A stretch of DNA of 64,000 nt, taken from positions 62,001 to 126,000 of the forward strand of contig KV918991.1 in the NCBI GenBank assembly GCA_002049455.2, written 5' to 3'. The DNA is from Porphyra umbilicalis. Lineage: Eukaryota; Rhodophyta; Bangiophyceae; Bangiales; Bangiaceae. A model generated the notes under the pieces. That model had not been told where the DNA came from. It ran no database searches and saw nothing but the letters and a program-made list of their open reading frames with translations. Positions 52,993-64,000 of this stretch are shown here, one piece after another. Position numbers and translations under genes: made by a program. Each line of letters begins with the position of its first letter. Within the stretch, counting starts at the first letter, position 1.

Positions 52993-53969
52993 CCCGCCCC
53001 CCCGCGGCGCCCCGTGCTTGCCCCCCCCCCACCCCCACCGGCGCGGCCGCGAGCGGCCACCGCCGCGGTCGGGCGCCCGTCGGTGGCTGTGCCACCCCCC
53101 CCCCCACCCCAAAACGCCGGCCCGGGCGCGACACCCCCGAGCCTGTCCCAGCGGCCCGCCCCGCGGACCCGTCCCAGCGGGCCGCCCCCCGGCGCTGTCC
53201 CAGCGGGGCCCAAGACAGCCGCCGCTGGTCGCTGTGCCGCCGCCGCCGCCGCTCCGCCACCACATCCCCCCCCCCCCCCCCCCCCCCCCCCCCCACCCCA
53301 CCCCACCCCACCCCACCCCACCCCCGCCCCACGGCGGCCCGGTCCCCCGGTGGCCCGCCCCCGCCGACCCCGTTGGCCGCGCCGCCCCCCCCCGCCCGCC
53401 GACACTCGCGTCGCGGGCGTGGCTCGCGGGGTGCCCCTGGGCCAGGCGCCGGCGCTTCCCCCCCCCCCCCCCCCCACGCGCACGCGCCCCACGGCGGGCG
53501 ACGCGTCGGCGGCCACGGGAGCGGGGCGGCCGCCGCTCCGCGCGCGAGCGGCCCACCCCTCGGCGGCCGTCGCCCGCGGCCGGCGCGAGAGGCTGTGTGT
53601 GTCCGACCGAGCGACGGAACTCCCCCCGGCCGCCGCCGCCGCCGCCGCCGCCGTCAATGCCATTGACGTCAACGACGGCCGACGGGGGCGCGTTGTGCGC
53701 GCGCCGCTGACGACGGGGTCGTCTGGGTGCATCGGTCGGGTCTCGGCGGCGGGGCGAGGCAACGGCGGCGGCGCCCGCGTGCGCGTCGACGCGTCACGGT
53801 CCCCGCGTCCGCCCCCGACCGCCGCCGGTGGTGGGGACGCGTGTGACGGCGGCGGTGGCCGGCGGGGGGTGTTGTGTGTGTGCCCACCGGCGGGCTCGCC
53901 AGCGCCGCCGCCGCCCCGTTGTGACGGCCCTTTTTGGTGGTTGGTGCCGCGGTCGGGACCCGCAAACAG
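43980..53969. other. About 10 kb without a supported gene
   Basis: Many frames are open by composition (the longest, 45474-47498 minus, 674 codons), but none shows a domain, a conserved motif or a credible start-to-stop gene. Visible structures are a 23-bp palindrome CCGAGGGCTATGATAGCCCT+CGG at 48251-48273, a (CA)n run at 50625-50647, an AAT-rich stretch at 50579-50597, the minisatellite at 51673-51818, C28 at 52962-52989, and C29 followed by CCCCA repeats at 53266-53320. AT-richer islands lie at about 48750-49300 and 50830-51450. Confidence 0.5.
51673..51818. repeat. 24/25-bp minisatellite, six units
   Basis: The consensus is GGTCGGCCAGGAGGGTGGGC followed by GGGGC. Units start at 51673, 51697, 51721, 51746, 51770 and 51795. 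Alternate units are more alike (CAGGAGGG versus CAGAGGG), suggesting a 49-bp dimer as the amplified unit. Confidence 0.8.
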
Positions 53970-54257
53970 GTACGTCGGGCGCGGCTGGCCGAGTGGGGAC
54001 GTTGCCGCTTGGCCGCCAGACGCCGGCGGGCCGCCAAACCGCGGCCGTGGGTGCTGGATCGGGGTGGGGGGCGGGGGGGGACGGACGGCAGCACCGGTGG
54101 GCGCCCCCCCTCAAGGCCGCCACCCACCCTTGCGCGTGTGCGGAGACTGTCGATTGCTAACCTTGTGGTATTCCTCTTGCCCTGTTTGTGTGTATCTTGC
54201 TGTTTTCTGCTGCTGCTCTTCTGCTTCCCGCCCGTCCCACCCCCCACCCCACCGCAG
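53970..54257 (+). other. Probable 5' intron (288 bp) of the cyclin gene
   Basis: A strong donor (AACAG|GTACGT), a long T-rich tract and an acceptor (CCACCGCAG) match the size and style of the three other introns seen here. It ends 245 bp before the cyclin ATG, so it probably splits the 5' untranslated region; an upstream coding exon cannot be excluded. Confidence 0.55.
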
Positions 54258-54502
54258 CCTCGTGCCGCATCACCACCCGGCCGCATCGGACGCGCCTCGT
54301 CGACACGCGGCGTCGCGCGGGAGTCTGCACCCCCACGACCCGCGGCTCGACGTGAGCGCGGCGGTGCCATCAAGGCCCCCCCCCAACCCCCGCCGCGTCG
54401 TGCGTGATCAAGCCCCCCCACGCCTCGCCTTGACTTTGGCGGCTCGGGTGCCAGCCTTGGGCCCGTCTTCCCACTCACCCCCCCCCCTCACCCCCCCCCA
54501 CC

Positions 54503-56131
54503 ATGGAAAACCAAGTGTCATCGCTCGGCCGCGGCAAGCGCGGCGCCCCCGACCGCACCCCCGGCGGCGAGCCGCCGTCCAAGCCCCCCGCCGCGCCGGC
54601 GCCGCGTGACGCCAAGCGCCGCGCCCTCGCGCCCCTCCCCGCCGACGGCAATGGGCCCGCCGCGGCGCCGGCGCCCGCCGACGGCGGCGTCGGCGGCGTC
54701 GGCGTCGGCGGCGTCGGCGGGGGCGGCGGCGGCGGCATCTGCCGCCGCACCGCCCCCTCCTCGCCGATTACGCCCGCCACGCCGGGGGCGGGGGCGGCTG
54801 TCGGCGGCGGCGGCAGCGCCGCCGCCGCCGCCGCCGCTCTCCCCGTGGTGTACCAAGACCCCGCCGACGGGGACGAGGCGGGCGGCGCGGCGGGTCGGGC
54901 GACGGCCGCCGCCGAGGGCGCCACCGTGACGCCCGCGCGGCCGCCCGCGGGGCCGCCGACGGGGCGGCGGCGCGGGGCGGGGGCGGCGGCGGACGCGGGG
55001 GGCCCCCCCCAGGCGCCGCCGCCGCCGCCGACGCGGCGGTGGCGGCGGCGGCGGCCGAGGGGCACACGCGGCCGGCGGGGGCGCCGACGGGCAGCGGCGG
55101 CGGGGGCAAGGGCCCCGGGGGGGCGCTCCTCGCGAGCCCCGACCCGGCCGTGGCGTGCAGCCCCGTGGCGGGCAACACGGACGCGTCGGTGGCGGGGGTG
55201 GACGGGGGCGCCGCCGCCGCCGCCCCGTCGCCCCCGTCGATCGTGCGGTCGCCGTCGGGGCGGGTGGTGCCGGCGTGGCCCGCCGCCGCCGTGGCCGCCG
55301 CCGTTGCGGCGGCGGCGGCGGCGGCGGCCGGCGCGCCCCCAAATCTCGCCGCCGCGTCGGCCGACGCGTCGGCCGACGCGTCTGCGTCGTCGGCCGACAC
55401 GCCCGTCGTGGTGGCCCTCCCCGTCGACGCGGACGAGGAGGTGGAGCAGGGGGACGAGGAGGGCGACGAGGAGGAGGAGGACATTGACGATGTGGACGCG
55501 CTCGACGCGGTTGGGGAGTCGCCCCTGCGGGGCACCCCCCCCCCGGGGTGGTTGACTGGTCGCCCATGGGGCGCCGGGGGCTCATCCCCCTCGCCCTCCC
55601 CCCCGCCGACGCGGAGGCGGCGGCGGAGATGCTCGACGCGCTGCACGGGTCGGCGGCGGCGTCCCCCCCCCCCGCCAGCGGGTGGGCGGCGGCCGTCCCC
55701 CCCCGCACGCGCGTCATCACCGTGGATTGGATGGTGGAGGTGGCCGACGCGCTCGCCATCAGCCGCCCGGCGCTCTACGCCGCCGTGGCGCTCCTGGATC
55801 GGGTCCTCGCCGCCCTCCCCGTGCCCCACACGCGCGTGCAGCTCGTGGCCATTGTGTGCGTGCTGCTCGGCTCCAAGCTCCACGACGCGGCGCCCATGTG
55901 CGTCGGCCAAGCGGTCGCCATTTGCGCCGACGCGTTTACCGACCCGGAGCTCCGCGCCGCAGAGTCGACGGTCCTCACCGCCACGGGGTGGCGCCTCCTG
56001 CCGCCGACGCCCATCCAGTTTTTCCCCCACCTCCTCCGCGCGGGCCTCCGGGGGGCGGGCGTCGGCGGCGGCGGGTGCGGCGGCGGCGGCGGCGCGCCCG
56101 CGCCCACCGCCGCCGCCGCATCCCCCGCCGC

Positions 56132-56165
<34 letters not shown>

Positions 56166-56537
56166 GTTGTCGCTGCCGACGCGCGGGCGGACGTGCAGTA
56201 CCGGGCGTATCTGCTGGCCGAGTTGGCGCTCCTCGACGCGGCGCTCGTGGCGGTCCCCCCCCCGTCGTCACCGCGGCGGTGGTGGCCCTCGCGTGCGCCG
56301 CGTCGGCGCTGCCGCCGTGGTCGGCGGAGCTCGGCGCCGCCGCCGGCGCGGCCGCCGCCGACGTGGCCCCGCCTATGCGCGGCTGCACGGGTTGTGGGTG
56401 CGCGCGCACGGGGCGCTGGGGGGGGGGGGGGGAGGGGGGGGGGAGGGGGGGGGGAACGCATCCCAGACTTTTTGTTTGTCAAGTACGCGGCGGCCGAGTT
56501 TCACACCCCGCCGCTGGTGTTGCCACCGCTCGCTTGA
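54503..56537 (+). CDS. A/B-type (mitotic-like) cyclin with several homopolymer frame breaks
   Basis: The ATG at 54503 (CCACCATGG) opens with MENQVSSLGRGKRGAPDRTP, then KRRALAPL, similar to the start of a destruction box. A long Gly/Ala/Pro linker and an acidic segment (EEVEQGDEEGDEEEEDIDD) follow. The cyclin N-fold is clear: TRVITVDWMVEVADALAISR, YAAVALLDRVLAALPVPHTR, LVAIVCVLLGSKLHDAAP, then WRLLPPTPIQFFPHLLRA at the start of the C-fold. Later parts (QYRAYLLAELALLDAALVAV, VVALACAASALPPWSAEL, AYARLHGLWVRAHGAL, DFLFVKYAAAEFHTPPL) lie in changing frames. Breaks fall near C8 (55003-55010), C10 (55535-55544), C9 (56255-56263) and the G-runs at 56410-56450. Cyclins of this type activate CDKs at G2/M. 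Total length is about 675 residues, long because of linkers. The last frame ends at 56537. Confidence 0.8.
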
Positions 56538-59500
56538 GCTGTGGGGGGGGGGGGGGGGGAGGGGGGGGGATTTGGGGGGGATGGGGGGGAGATGGGGGGG
56601 GGGGGGGGGGGGGGGATGTCGACCCGCCGTTTGGAGCTCTGCTGCCGGCGTGGAGCTGCCGCCCGGGGGGCGCCGCCGGCGACCCGGGGGGTGGGGGTGA
56701 GGGGGGCGCCCGCGCACCCGCCCGCGGGGGTGGTGGCGCCCCCTTGTTTTTTTCTTCCGTGTGTCCACCCGCCGCACCGCGGGTGAGGGAGGGAGGGGGG
56801 GGGGGGGGGGGGGGGTGGGGGGGAGGGGGGAGGGGCCCACTCGTGGGAGGGAGTGCCCCTGCCACCGCCGCCGCCGACGGGGGGCAGCGGCCCCGCGTCG
56901 GCGCCCCCCCCCCCCCCCGCCCCGCGCCGCCGCAGCGTCGGCTGCGGTCCGCGTCGTGGGCGCGCGTCGGGGTGTGGGGGGCGGCCCCCTCTCTTTTCTT
57001 TCTTGTTCTTTTTTTTTTGTGCGCGGCGGCGGGGGCACCCACCCCCCCCCCCGTGCCCCCCGCGCCGCGCGGCGGTGTCCCCCCGCCGCCCGCCTGCCCG
57101 CCCGCCGCGCGCCGGTGGCCGCCCCCCCGACCGTGTGTTGTATGTGGTCGTGCGGCCGCACGGTCGGGCGGGGCGGGGGGTGGGGGGGGGGGGGGGGGGT
57201 GGGTCCCCACCGCCGCGCCCACGCGGCGGCCCGCCGCCGCGGGTGAGCTTTAGTGTGTATGGTTGCTTTTTTTTTTTTAAGGCCCGCGCGTCGGTTGCAC
57301 GCGCCGCCCCACCGGGGGGGGGGGGGGGGGGGGCGCCAACCCCCGCTGCGACGCGGCCGTCGGGCCGTGTGGCGCGCCCCGGGGGGGGCGCCGGCCCGAT
57401 CGCACAGTGAAGCCAAAGCGGCGGCGGCGGCGGCGCCGCCCGCCGCCCGCCCGACGCGGAGGGGGGGGGCGCCGCCGGCGCCGCGCCGCGGCAGCGGCGG
57501 CCGCGCGCGCGTCGGCGGCCGCGGGGGCCGGGCGCTCCGCGCCTGCGCTGCCGTCGCGGGGGTGGCAGGCCGGGAGGGGCGGCGCGGCGGCGCCGCGGCG
57601 GCCGCGCGGTCGGCGGCGGCGGCGCCGCGGCGCCGCCCCGCCGCCGCCGCCGCCCCGCCCGGCCGCCCGCCGCTCGCCCTCGCGCCGCCGCGGGGGGGCG
57701 CCACACGGCGGACGGCGGGCGCCGTCGGCTCGGCCCCCCCACCCGTCGCGTGTTCCCCGCGCCCGCGGCTGCCGCGCCGCGGCCGCGCGGCGGGCGGCGT
57801 GGTGCCGCCGCGCGCCCCGCCCCCGCCCCGCGCCGAGGGCGCGGTCGCCCCCACACGCGAGCCGCGGCCGCCAGTGGCCGGCGCCGACGCCTCGCCTGCC
57901 GCGGCGCCGCGTCGCGCCGCGCGCGGTCTGCCGTGCCGCCGGCCACTGGCGGGGTGCGCGCGCGGCCACACAGGCGCCGGGCGGCGCTGCGGGCGACGCG
58001 GTGGGGGCGGCGGCGCCCCCCCACCCCCCCCCTGCTTGCCAGCCCACTGCGCCACGCCGTGGGCGGCTGCTCGCTGCCGCTCCGCACCGCCGCACGGCGA
58101 TAGGAGTGGGTTTTTTGGGTGCGCGCCGCGGCGTGGCCGCGGGTCGCGACCGCCGCGGCGCGCGGCGAAAAGTGCAGCGGCGGGTGGCCGCCACAACGAA
58201 AAGCGGGGGCGCGCCGCCGCCCCGTCGGCCGCTTTCCGTCCCCCCACCGGTCGGGGGACGGTGCCGGCGCGGTGGGCGACGGCCGCCGGCCTCACGCACC
58301 GCGCCCGCCGCTCGGCCGAGAGCCGAGCCGCGGCACGGGCGCGACGGGTTCGGCCGCCTCGGCAGCACCGTCGGATATGGGCGGTCCTCCCCGCTAGCGA
58401 TGGCTGCACGCTACCGCAGGAGGGTGGGGGGGGGGGGGGGGGCCCACCACGGCCATTGCTTTTGACGCGCCCTCTCCGTACGCCCAGCTGCTCCGCCGCG
58501 ACCCCCTTTCCAGCTGGACAGCCGTGGGACGTGGGCCACAGAGGGGCCGAGCCTGCGCGGCCGCGCCCATCTCGGGCGATGATCTGGCACAATGAGAGGC
58601 CAGGGGTGGCAGGGCTCGGGCGGCCGCCCCGCTGCTGCCGCCGACAGCTGTCGAGGGCGGCGCCGCGCGGGGCGCGTCGCCCCCGCTGGGAGCACCGCCC
58701 GAGGCCAACGAGGCCAGATCCGGGCGGGACTTGCCCCGGCGGCGTGCGGCGACAACCACACGCCCAGACGGACGCCCTCCACGCAGCGGCCCTGCTTGGC
58801 CTCCCCACTGGAGAGGGACCCGCACGGGGCCAGAGAAACAAATGAGACGTGGCAGCGGGGGGGCGCAAACGGGCCGCGCGGACGCGGCAGCGGCGCTCCA
58901 CCGCGCAGGCCGCGTGTGACCCGCACTGGGACGGCCGACTGGCCGCACGGGGGCTGGCGAGGTGGCCGCCCACAGACACCCACGCAAGCCCCCACTTTCA
59001 CTTCCCCACGCAAACAGCCAACACAAGCAGCGGCAAAGAGCTGCCTCCCACGCCTCGGCCCGAGCGCTCGGCCGCCTCCGGGGCGCCGCGACGGGTCAGC
59101 CCGGCGGGCAGCGGTCCACCACACACCGCGCCGCACCAGCCCGAGCCACGCTGCGGGCGGCGGGGCCACCCCACTGGCGCGCGCCGAGATCAGCTTCCCA
59201 AACACTGCCGCAGGCGCCGCGGCGTGCCACCCACCCGCTGCGCAGGCGCGACCAGCCCGTTCGCAACAGGTGGGGGGCTGCGCCCCGCCTCGGCCCGCGT
59301 GGCGGCGCGCTGGTGGTCGCTGCCCAAATCTATGCTGGGTCAGCCGTCGGCATGGCCGCAAAATGCGAAAAAGCGCAGCGCGAGGCCTGGAGGGCGTGTC
59401 CCACCCGGGCGATGCTTGCTGGCGTGTCCCGGTGCCCGCGCGAATCCCCCCCTCTCCACACTGTGGGCGCCGGGGGCTGTCCTGCCGCGCTCCGTCCACG

Positions 59501-62500
59501 CCTCTAGCCTTGCACCGAGCGCCTTGCACGGCAGAGTCTGCGAGGCGCCGCAAGTGTCTCTGGGCTCGGAAGCGCCGACTTGCAGGCAATCCACCCCAGT
59601 TCCTGAATCAGGCCGCAAAGGAGCGATCGAGGACAGCTCCACCGCCTTAGGCCAAGAGAGACGTGGCACCCGTGGTGCCGCACCAGACTCGAGCATGGCG
59701 TCGCTGGCGAGGGAGGGGGATACCTCGCTGGCTCTGTCTGCTCCTCTCCCCGCTGCATAACCTTGCATGGTCCTGGATTGGCACCTGCGGTTGGCGCTCT
59801 GGGCCGTTGTGGCACTCATCGAGTGACGGGTGTTCGCACCACTGCCAGAAGGTGCTTTGCCCCCGCCGCCATAGATACTCCACTGGACAAAGGAACGCCT
59901 GCGAAAAAAGCGGCGCCAACGAGCCACAGCGGCCACACCGTGTCTATGCGATGGGCACTGTTAGCGGGATGGGAACAGTGTCCAGTCTGCTGGCCGCCAG
60001 CCAACTGGCGCACGGTCGCCTCGAACCGTCCCGTCATACAGGGAAGGGCCAAGTGAACTTGTCGGCGACCAAGACCTGGTACACCCCTGTAATGACGGGG
60101 GTGCCCTGCTATCAACCATGATGATGCACCCAAGAGATACAGTCGGCCCCCTGTGCCCCTTTCGCCAAACGCTGCCATGCCACCAACGGCCCCAGGACCC
60201 GGTCCAGGCCAAGATGGCCCGCCGCCGCCCACAGGTCCGCCCCGGACTGGGACAGCGGTCATGGCCCGTGGCAGAGCAATGACTGGGGGGCCCGTGGCGA
60301 TGCCCCCCGGCACAACGACGGGTGCCCCCCGGCGCAACTAGTGCACGCGCTCGAGTGATGGGTAAAGTAAGCACACTAGCGGGGTTGGGGACCCCGAACC
60401 CTATGAGTGGGACACTCTCGAGAGCAATCTCGGGGGGTACTTCCCTTAGTTCATCGTCTGTCAGCGCCGCCCCCGGCACGGTGGCGGATGTGCGCGATTC
60501 GCGCACTATCGCGCTGTCTGGGATGGTGCGGGCCAGCGCGGCGCGGAGGACAAGCTTGAAGCGCACCCCCCACCAAGCACTACCACACGCCATGAATCCC
60601 AAATAGATCTCGACGTTCATTGGGTACGTACTGCAAGGTGAGATCCCTTGCATGCCATGTATTCACATCTGCATGCATGAGTCACACACGACCCCCCCCC
60701 TCCACGCACCCCACAGTTCTGTCGGCGCGGCGGGGCGGCCCGAGACAAGCGACGAGCAGCCGGCTGTTTACCGAAACTGAAAGTTCTCGGTTGTTATTGG
60801 CTTTCCTCACGACCAACTGGCCAATGCGGAGCACATTTTCGGGTACTGAATGAGCCATTGTATTCAATTACTCTACCACGGACCCATTGGGCTCCCTGTT
60901 CAGCAGTCAAACAGATTGCTACCTGCTGATTTTTGGCCAAAGTGACCCGAACAGCAACGGCAGCAACAGAAGCCTCAGCCAACGAGCGCAACAAAAAAAA
61001 GACGGGCACCAATCATATCATGTTCCTGTTGCGTGTGCCTCCTGCTCGAGAGGCCAAAAAGAACACACCGAAATATGCACAATCTCTGAGTTGCCGATAT
61101 TTTATATATAATATGTTGGCGTCCTTACGAATGTATTCTCAACTGTCTGGTCACCCCCGGTGTCCTGTATTTCGTGAAGAGGTGGGTCCTTGTTCGAAGA
61201 AGTATCATGCTAAAATGGAGATCTCTCTGAGACAAACTTGCGGGTAACTGCTGAAGTGGTTTAGGCCGTTTTCTCATTTTAGAGTGCGGACTGCGCCGGC
61301 GGGTCATGGCGACGGCAACGAAGCGCACCGCTTCGTTCTGGCCGAAGCAGCCTACGCAGTCGATCGCACGGCGGTGGGGTCATTGTTGGCCGTTGGGGTC
61401 TGCAGAGGGAGCTGGTGGAAACCGCACATTCACCACGAGCAAGCAGACGAACCCCAGCGACGTCGCGGTCCCCTTCACCCGTGCCCGTCATCAGAGTCTC
61501 AATTGTGCTGCGGCAGTCTGTAAGCTCGAGGCGCCCAACCCACTGGGCGGCCACGTCTTCGGCCGCGTCGTGGCCGCATCCCCGACAGCGGCAGCAGCGT
61601 GAGGAGGGGCGGCGGCAGCCTCGTCCACACGCGACGCCGCGGACGGAGCAAGCGGCGCTGGTGTGAGCCACGCCGCGGGTGAGTGCCTCCCCGCACGTCA
61701 TTTGACGGCGCCTGGCGAGGGGTTCCTGTGGCCGGGGTCCACTGCTGGCCAGCCGGGATTGCTGGGGGAAGGACAACCGAAAGCCTGACCCCCCCCCCGC
61801 CCCCCCCTCAGAAAAAACCGCTCCGCTGTGCTCCGCCGCGTTCCAGCGCACGCTGCCGGCCCCGCGTCAGGCTGCGGCGGCCCGAGCCCAAAGCTGCCCC
61901 TACTAAGGCCGGCTCACTGCCTGCCTCCGGCCGTCGGCGGCGTGGGACACTTGCTTCACATTCCTGCAATCCGATCACGAGTTCTCACGCACCCGCGGCA
62001 TATGCCACATCCACCTCACTGTGGCGCTCCACCTGACAAGTGTCTGGCCAGGCCTCGCCGACGCCTCGTGCCCCTCGGAGCACGTCCCCCCAACGCCGCT
62101 GAAACAGCGTCGATCGCCTGGAAAATCCAGTTGGCGCGGTCGTACGCGGATGTCCTCGGCGTACGCTTTGGCCGCCCTCGCTCGCTGCCGGGGTTCGGCG
62201 GGAACGCGTGTGTGGGACACTGGGCGGCGGGCCGTCGGATCGGACCGTCGAGAGGTCGGTTGGGCAGGGGGGCGTCCGCTTTTGGGCACCAACGAGGGGA
62301 GGGGGGACAAGCTGCGATCGGCATCCTCCCGGGGCGGCGGAGGGGTCACCAACCGTAGGAAGGGCTCTCTGTGTGCGGCCGTCGATGCAAGGAACTTCTT
62401 TGTGGAAGGCCGAGGCCCGGCGGGCTGCCCGTATCCGATCGTAGAGAGATCGTGGGCTGTCCCTTGGGCGGCGTGACCTCCCTGCAGTCAAAGGTACTGC

Positions 62501-63219
62501 CATCTCCAGAGCGTGCGCGCGTGTTGAGGTGGGACAGGTCGGTGGGCGTGCGGGCGGCGAGAGTGCTGCTGGGCAATCGTCCAAAAGGATAAGTGCGCGG
62601 CACCGCAAAACATGGAGCATTTGAAGGTTGTGCGCCGGCTATGACTGGGGTGCATGGTAGCACCCGCACATCTCGCGTATCCTCCTATGGCGTATTCTCC
62701 GATGGCGGCATGGGAGGCAACCTGGAGCTCGGAAGCGCAGGCTTATAGTTGGCACAGCAAGGGGGTACTCCAATGAGTATTTCTTTTTCTTGGTCGATTC
62801 CTTCTGTGACCGGTTCCGGACTGTTTTTTTGTGGCGGCGCACGCGCGCCTCGCGCCGAACCTCTGCAGTGCAGAAGAGCGGCAGATATGAGACGTCGTCG
62901 GATTCTCGCAATTTTGGTCAGGAAATCGCATCCCAATACGGGCGACACAGCCGGGCTACGAGCACCTCGTCCGGCCTATGCCTATTAAACAGGCAAAACC
63001 ACACCCCCTCCCGCATACCAACAAAAACTTCATACAAAGAGCTTTCTGTCTATGTATGTTTTATGCTTTGATGCCCAGCCACACCATAGTGGCGGTGGCT
63101 CGCTCTCGGTGCCCGGAATACCCTGGTGCCCTCTTGTTGCGCCCACCGTCAATGCCCCCCGGGCATCAGACAGCGACGCCACCCTCCTGAAACTCTTCCT
63201 TGGTCCAGTGGGAGCCTGT
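56538..63219. other. About 6.7 kb without a supported gene
   Basis: Positions 56538-57350 are dense in G-runs on the plus strand (G-quadruplex-prone), and 57400-58500 is nearly stop-free on both strands (frames to 868 codons) with no domain. From 60600 the sequence becomes AT-richer. A minus-strand frame at 59961-60653 has an ordinary-looking first 90 residues (GFMACGSAWWGVRFKLVLRA), but I cannot assign it and the rest is not protein-like. No tRNA or rRNA was seen. Confidence 0.45.
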
Positions 63220-63355
63220 TACAGCCGTTCTCCCAAAAATCCCGCACTCCAACTGTTGCAAAAGAGTTCCAAATCGGCCTCTACGACCCCACAGAGGCCG
63301 ATTTGGAACACTTTTGGGACAGTTGCAGTGCGGGATTTTTCGGAGAACGGCTGTA
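63220..63355. mobile_element. 136-bp foldback MITE, copy 3 (TA-flanked)
   Basis: This has the same length and ends as the copies at 4191 and 16597 (TA-CAGCCGTTCTCCC ... GGAGAACGGCTG-TA), with a hairpin around CTACGACCCCACAGAGG. A few mismatches between the halves show some age. Confidence 0.88.
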
Positions 63356-64000
63356 AATGCAAGAAACCCAGCGGGGAGAGGGCCGCTGGCCTGGAGATGG
63401 GTCCTTTGTGGCTTCAAAGGCAGCCAAACGCCATTCTTCGGTACCTGCCCACTGTACAGGCAAAAGCCAGAGGCTGGGCAGACAGACTACCTCAGTTGGG
63501 CTACTATGACTCTATGAGAGTGCCTCCGTGCATAGATCCTGGTAGCAACCCAAAAACATGTCTGTTCTATGGGGGGGAACTGGCCCCGTCAGGTCCCGCA
63601 TGACCACCGGGGATGGTCCAATAAAAACTGAACCACAAAGAAGCTAGACCTCCCCCTACCCTGGTTGTCTTCCCAATGACCCCTGCATCCTAACGAGCTG
63701 CCACACCCAGCTCTGCTGACCGACAGGTGGCTCCCACCCTCCGGACAACCAGCGGACGCCGGAAGGGCGTCGTGGCCCGCTTTGTCGGCCTCGCTCATGT
63801 CAATGGAAGGTATTTCCAGTTGAAATGATGACTCCAACTGCCTTATGCATGCCTTTAAAGAGGGGTAGAGGCCGGCCATGGCTCTTTGTGCATGAGAGCC
63901 AGCTGTAGAAGGTCGTTTCCACCGAAGAAAACCTTGTCGGCATGTCTCGGTTAATTTCTCTACCTACAACGCGTACGTGGTTCAACCAAAGGTGCCAGAC
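63356..64000. other. Right end of window, no supported gene
   Basis: Short frames only. A minus-strand frame at 63800-63985 reads like ordinary protein for about 60 residues (RFSSVETTFYSWLSCTKSHG) but is too short and isolated to assign; it could be part of a gene or element beyond the window. Confidence 0.35.

Noticed and set aside
56373-58979. 868-codon minus-strand ORF opposite the 3' end of the cyclin gene
   Set aside because: It overlaps the real cyclin frame and G-run-rich sequence; composition is almost only Pro/Arg/Gly/Ala.
59816-60653. Possible retrotransposon fragment on the minus strand
   Set aside because: The first 90 residues look protein-like, but no gag, reverse transcriptase or integrase motif could be found.

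Overview
This window is nuclear DNA from a very GC-rich eukaryote. At least two genes carry short GT-AG introns (eIF1A and a short-chain dehydrogenase), and a third very probably does. Start codons sit in eukaryotic contexts, and the genes include an Aurora kinase, an A/B-type cyclin and an F-box-like repeat protein. A probable Golgi glycosyltransferase-sulfotransferase and a secreted carbohydrate-binding protein, in a genome this GC-rich and intron-poor, suggest a marine alga that makes sulfated polysaccharides, most likely a bangiophyte red alga (Porphyra/Pyropia type). That assignment is inference. No rRNA, tRNA or organelle gene was recognised.

Positions 1-14330 are dominated by two same-orientation copies of one PIF/Harbinger-type DNA transposon. 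Copy A (1-3827) is cut by the window edge. Copy B (4873-14327, 9,455 bp) is complete: 29-bp terminal inverted repeats with one mismatch, and a TCA target duplication. It carries a DDE transposase (+), a Myb/SANT-like partner (-) and, upstream of the partner, an Arg/Gly/Pro-rich ORF conserved in both copies. A roughly 1.75-kb GGC-rich minisatellite lies between the convergent genes, framed by a 45-bp inverted repeat.

Positions 14331-24300 hold a single-pass membrane protein gene with a proline-repeat tail, three full or partial 136-bp-type MITE traces across the wider region, a secreted-protein gene interrupted by a stop, a doubtful poly-alanine ORF, and eIF1A. Positions 24700-44000 are gene-rich: glycosyltransferase/sulfotransferase (-), F-box/LRR-like protein (+), secreted jelly-roll-like protein (-), multi-pass membrane protein (+), an unrecognised protein with a C-terminal membrane anchor (+), Aurora kinase (-) and an intron-containing dehydrogenase (+). 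Positions 44000-54250 are mostly non-genic. A mitotic-type cyclin follows at 54503-56537, and no gene could be supported from there to the end except another 136-bp MITE at 63220.

The GT/sulfotransferase, membrane-protein, 37200, Aurora and cyclin genes change reading frame, usually at runs of 7-18 G or C. Genes without such runs are open. Homopolymer length errors in a long-read assembly are the simplest explanation, so these frame breaks should not be read as pseudogenes without checking.
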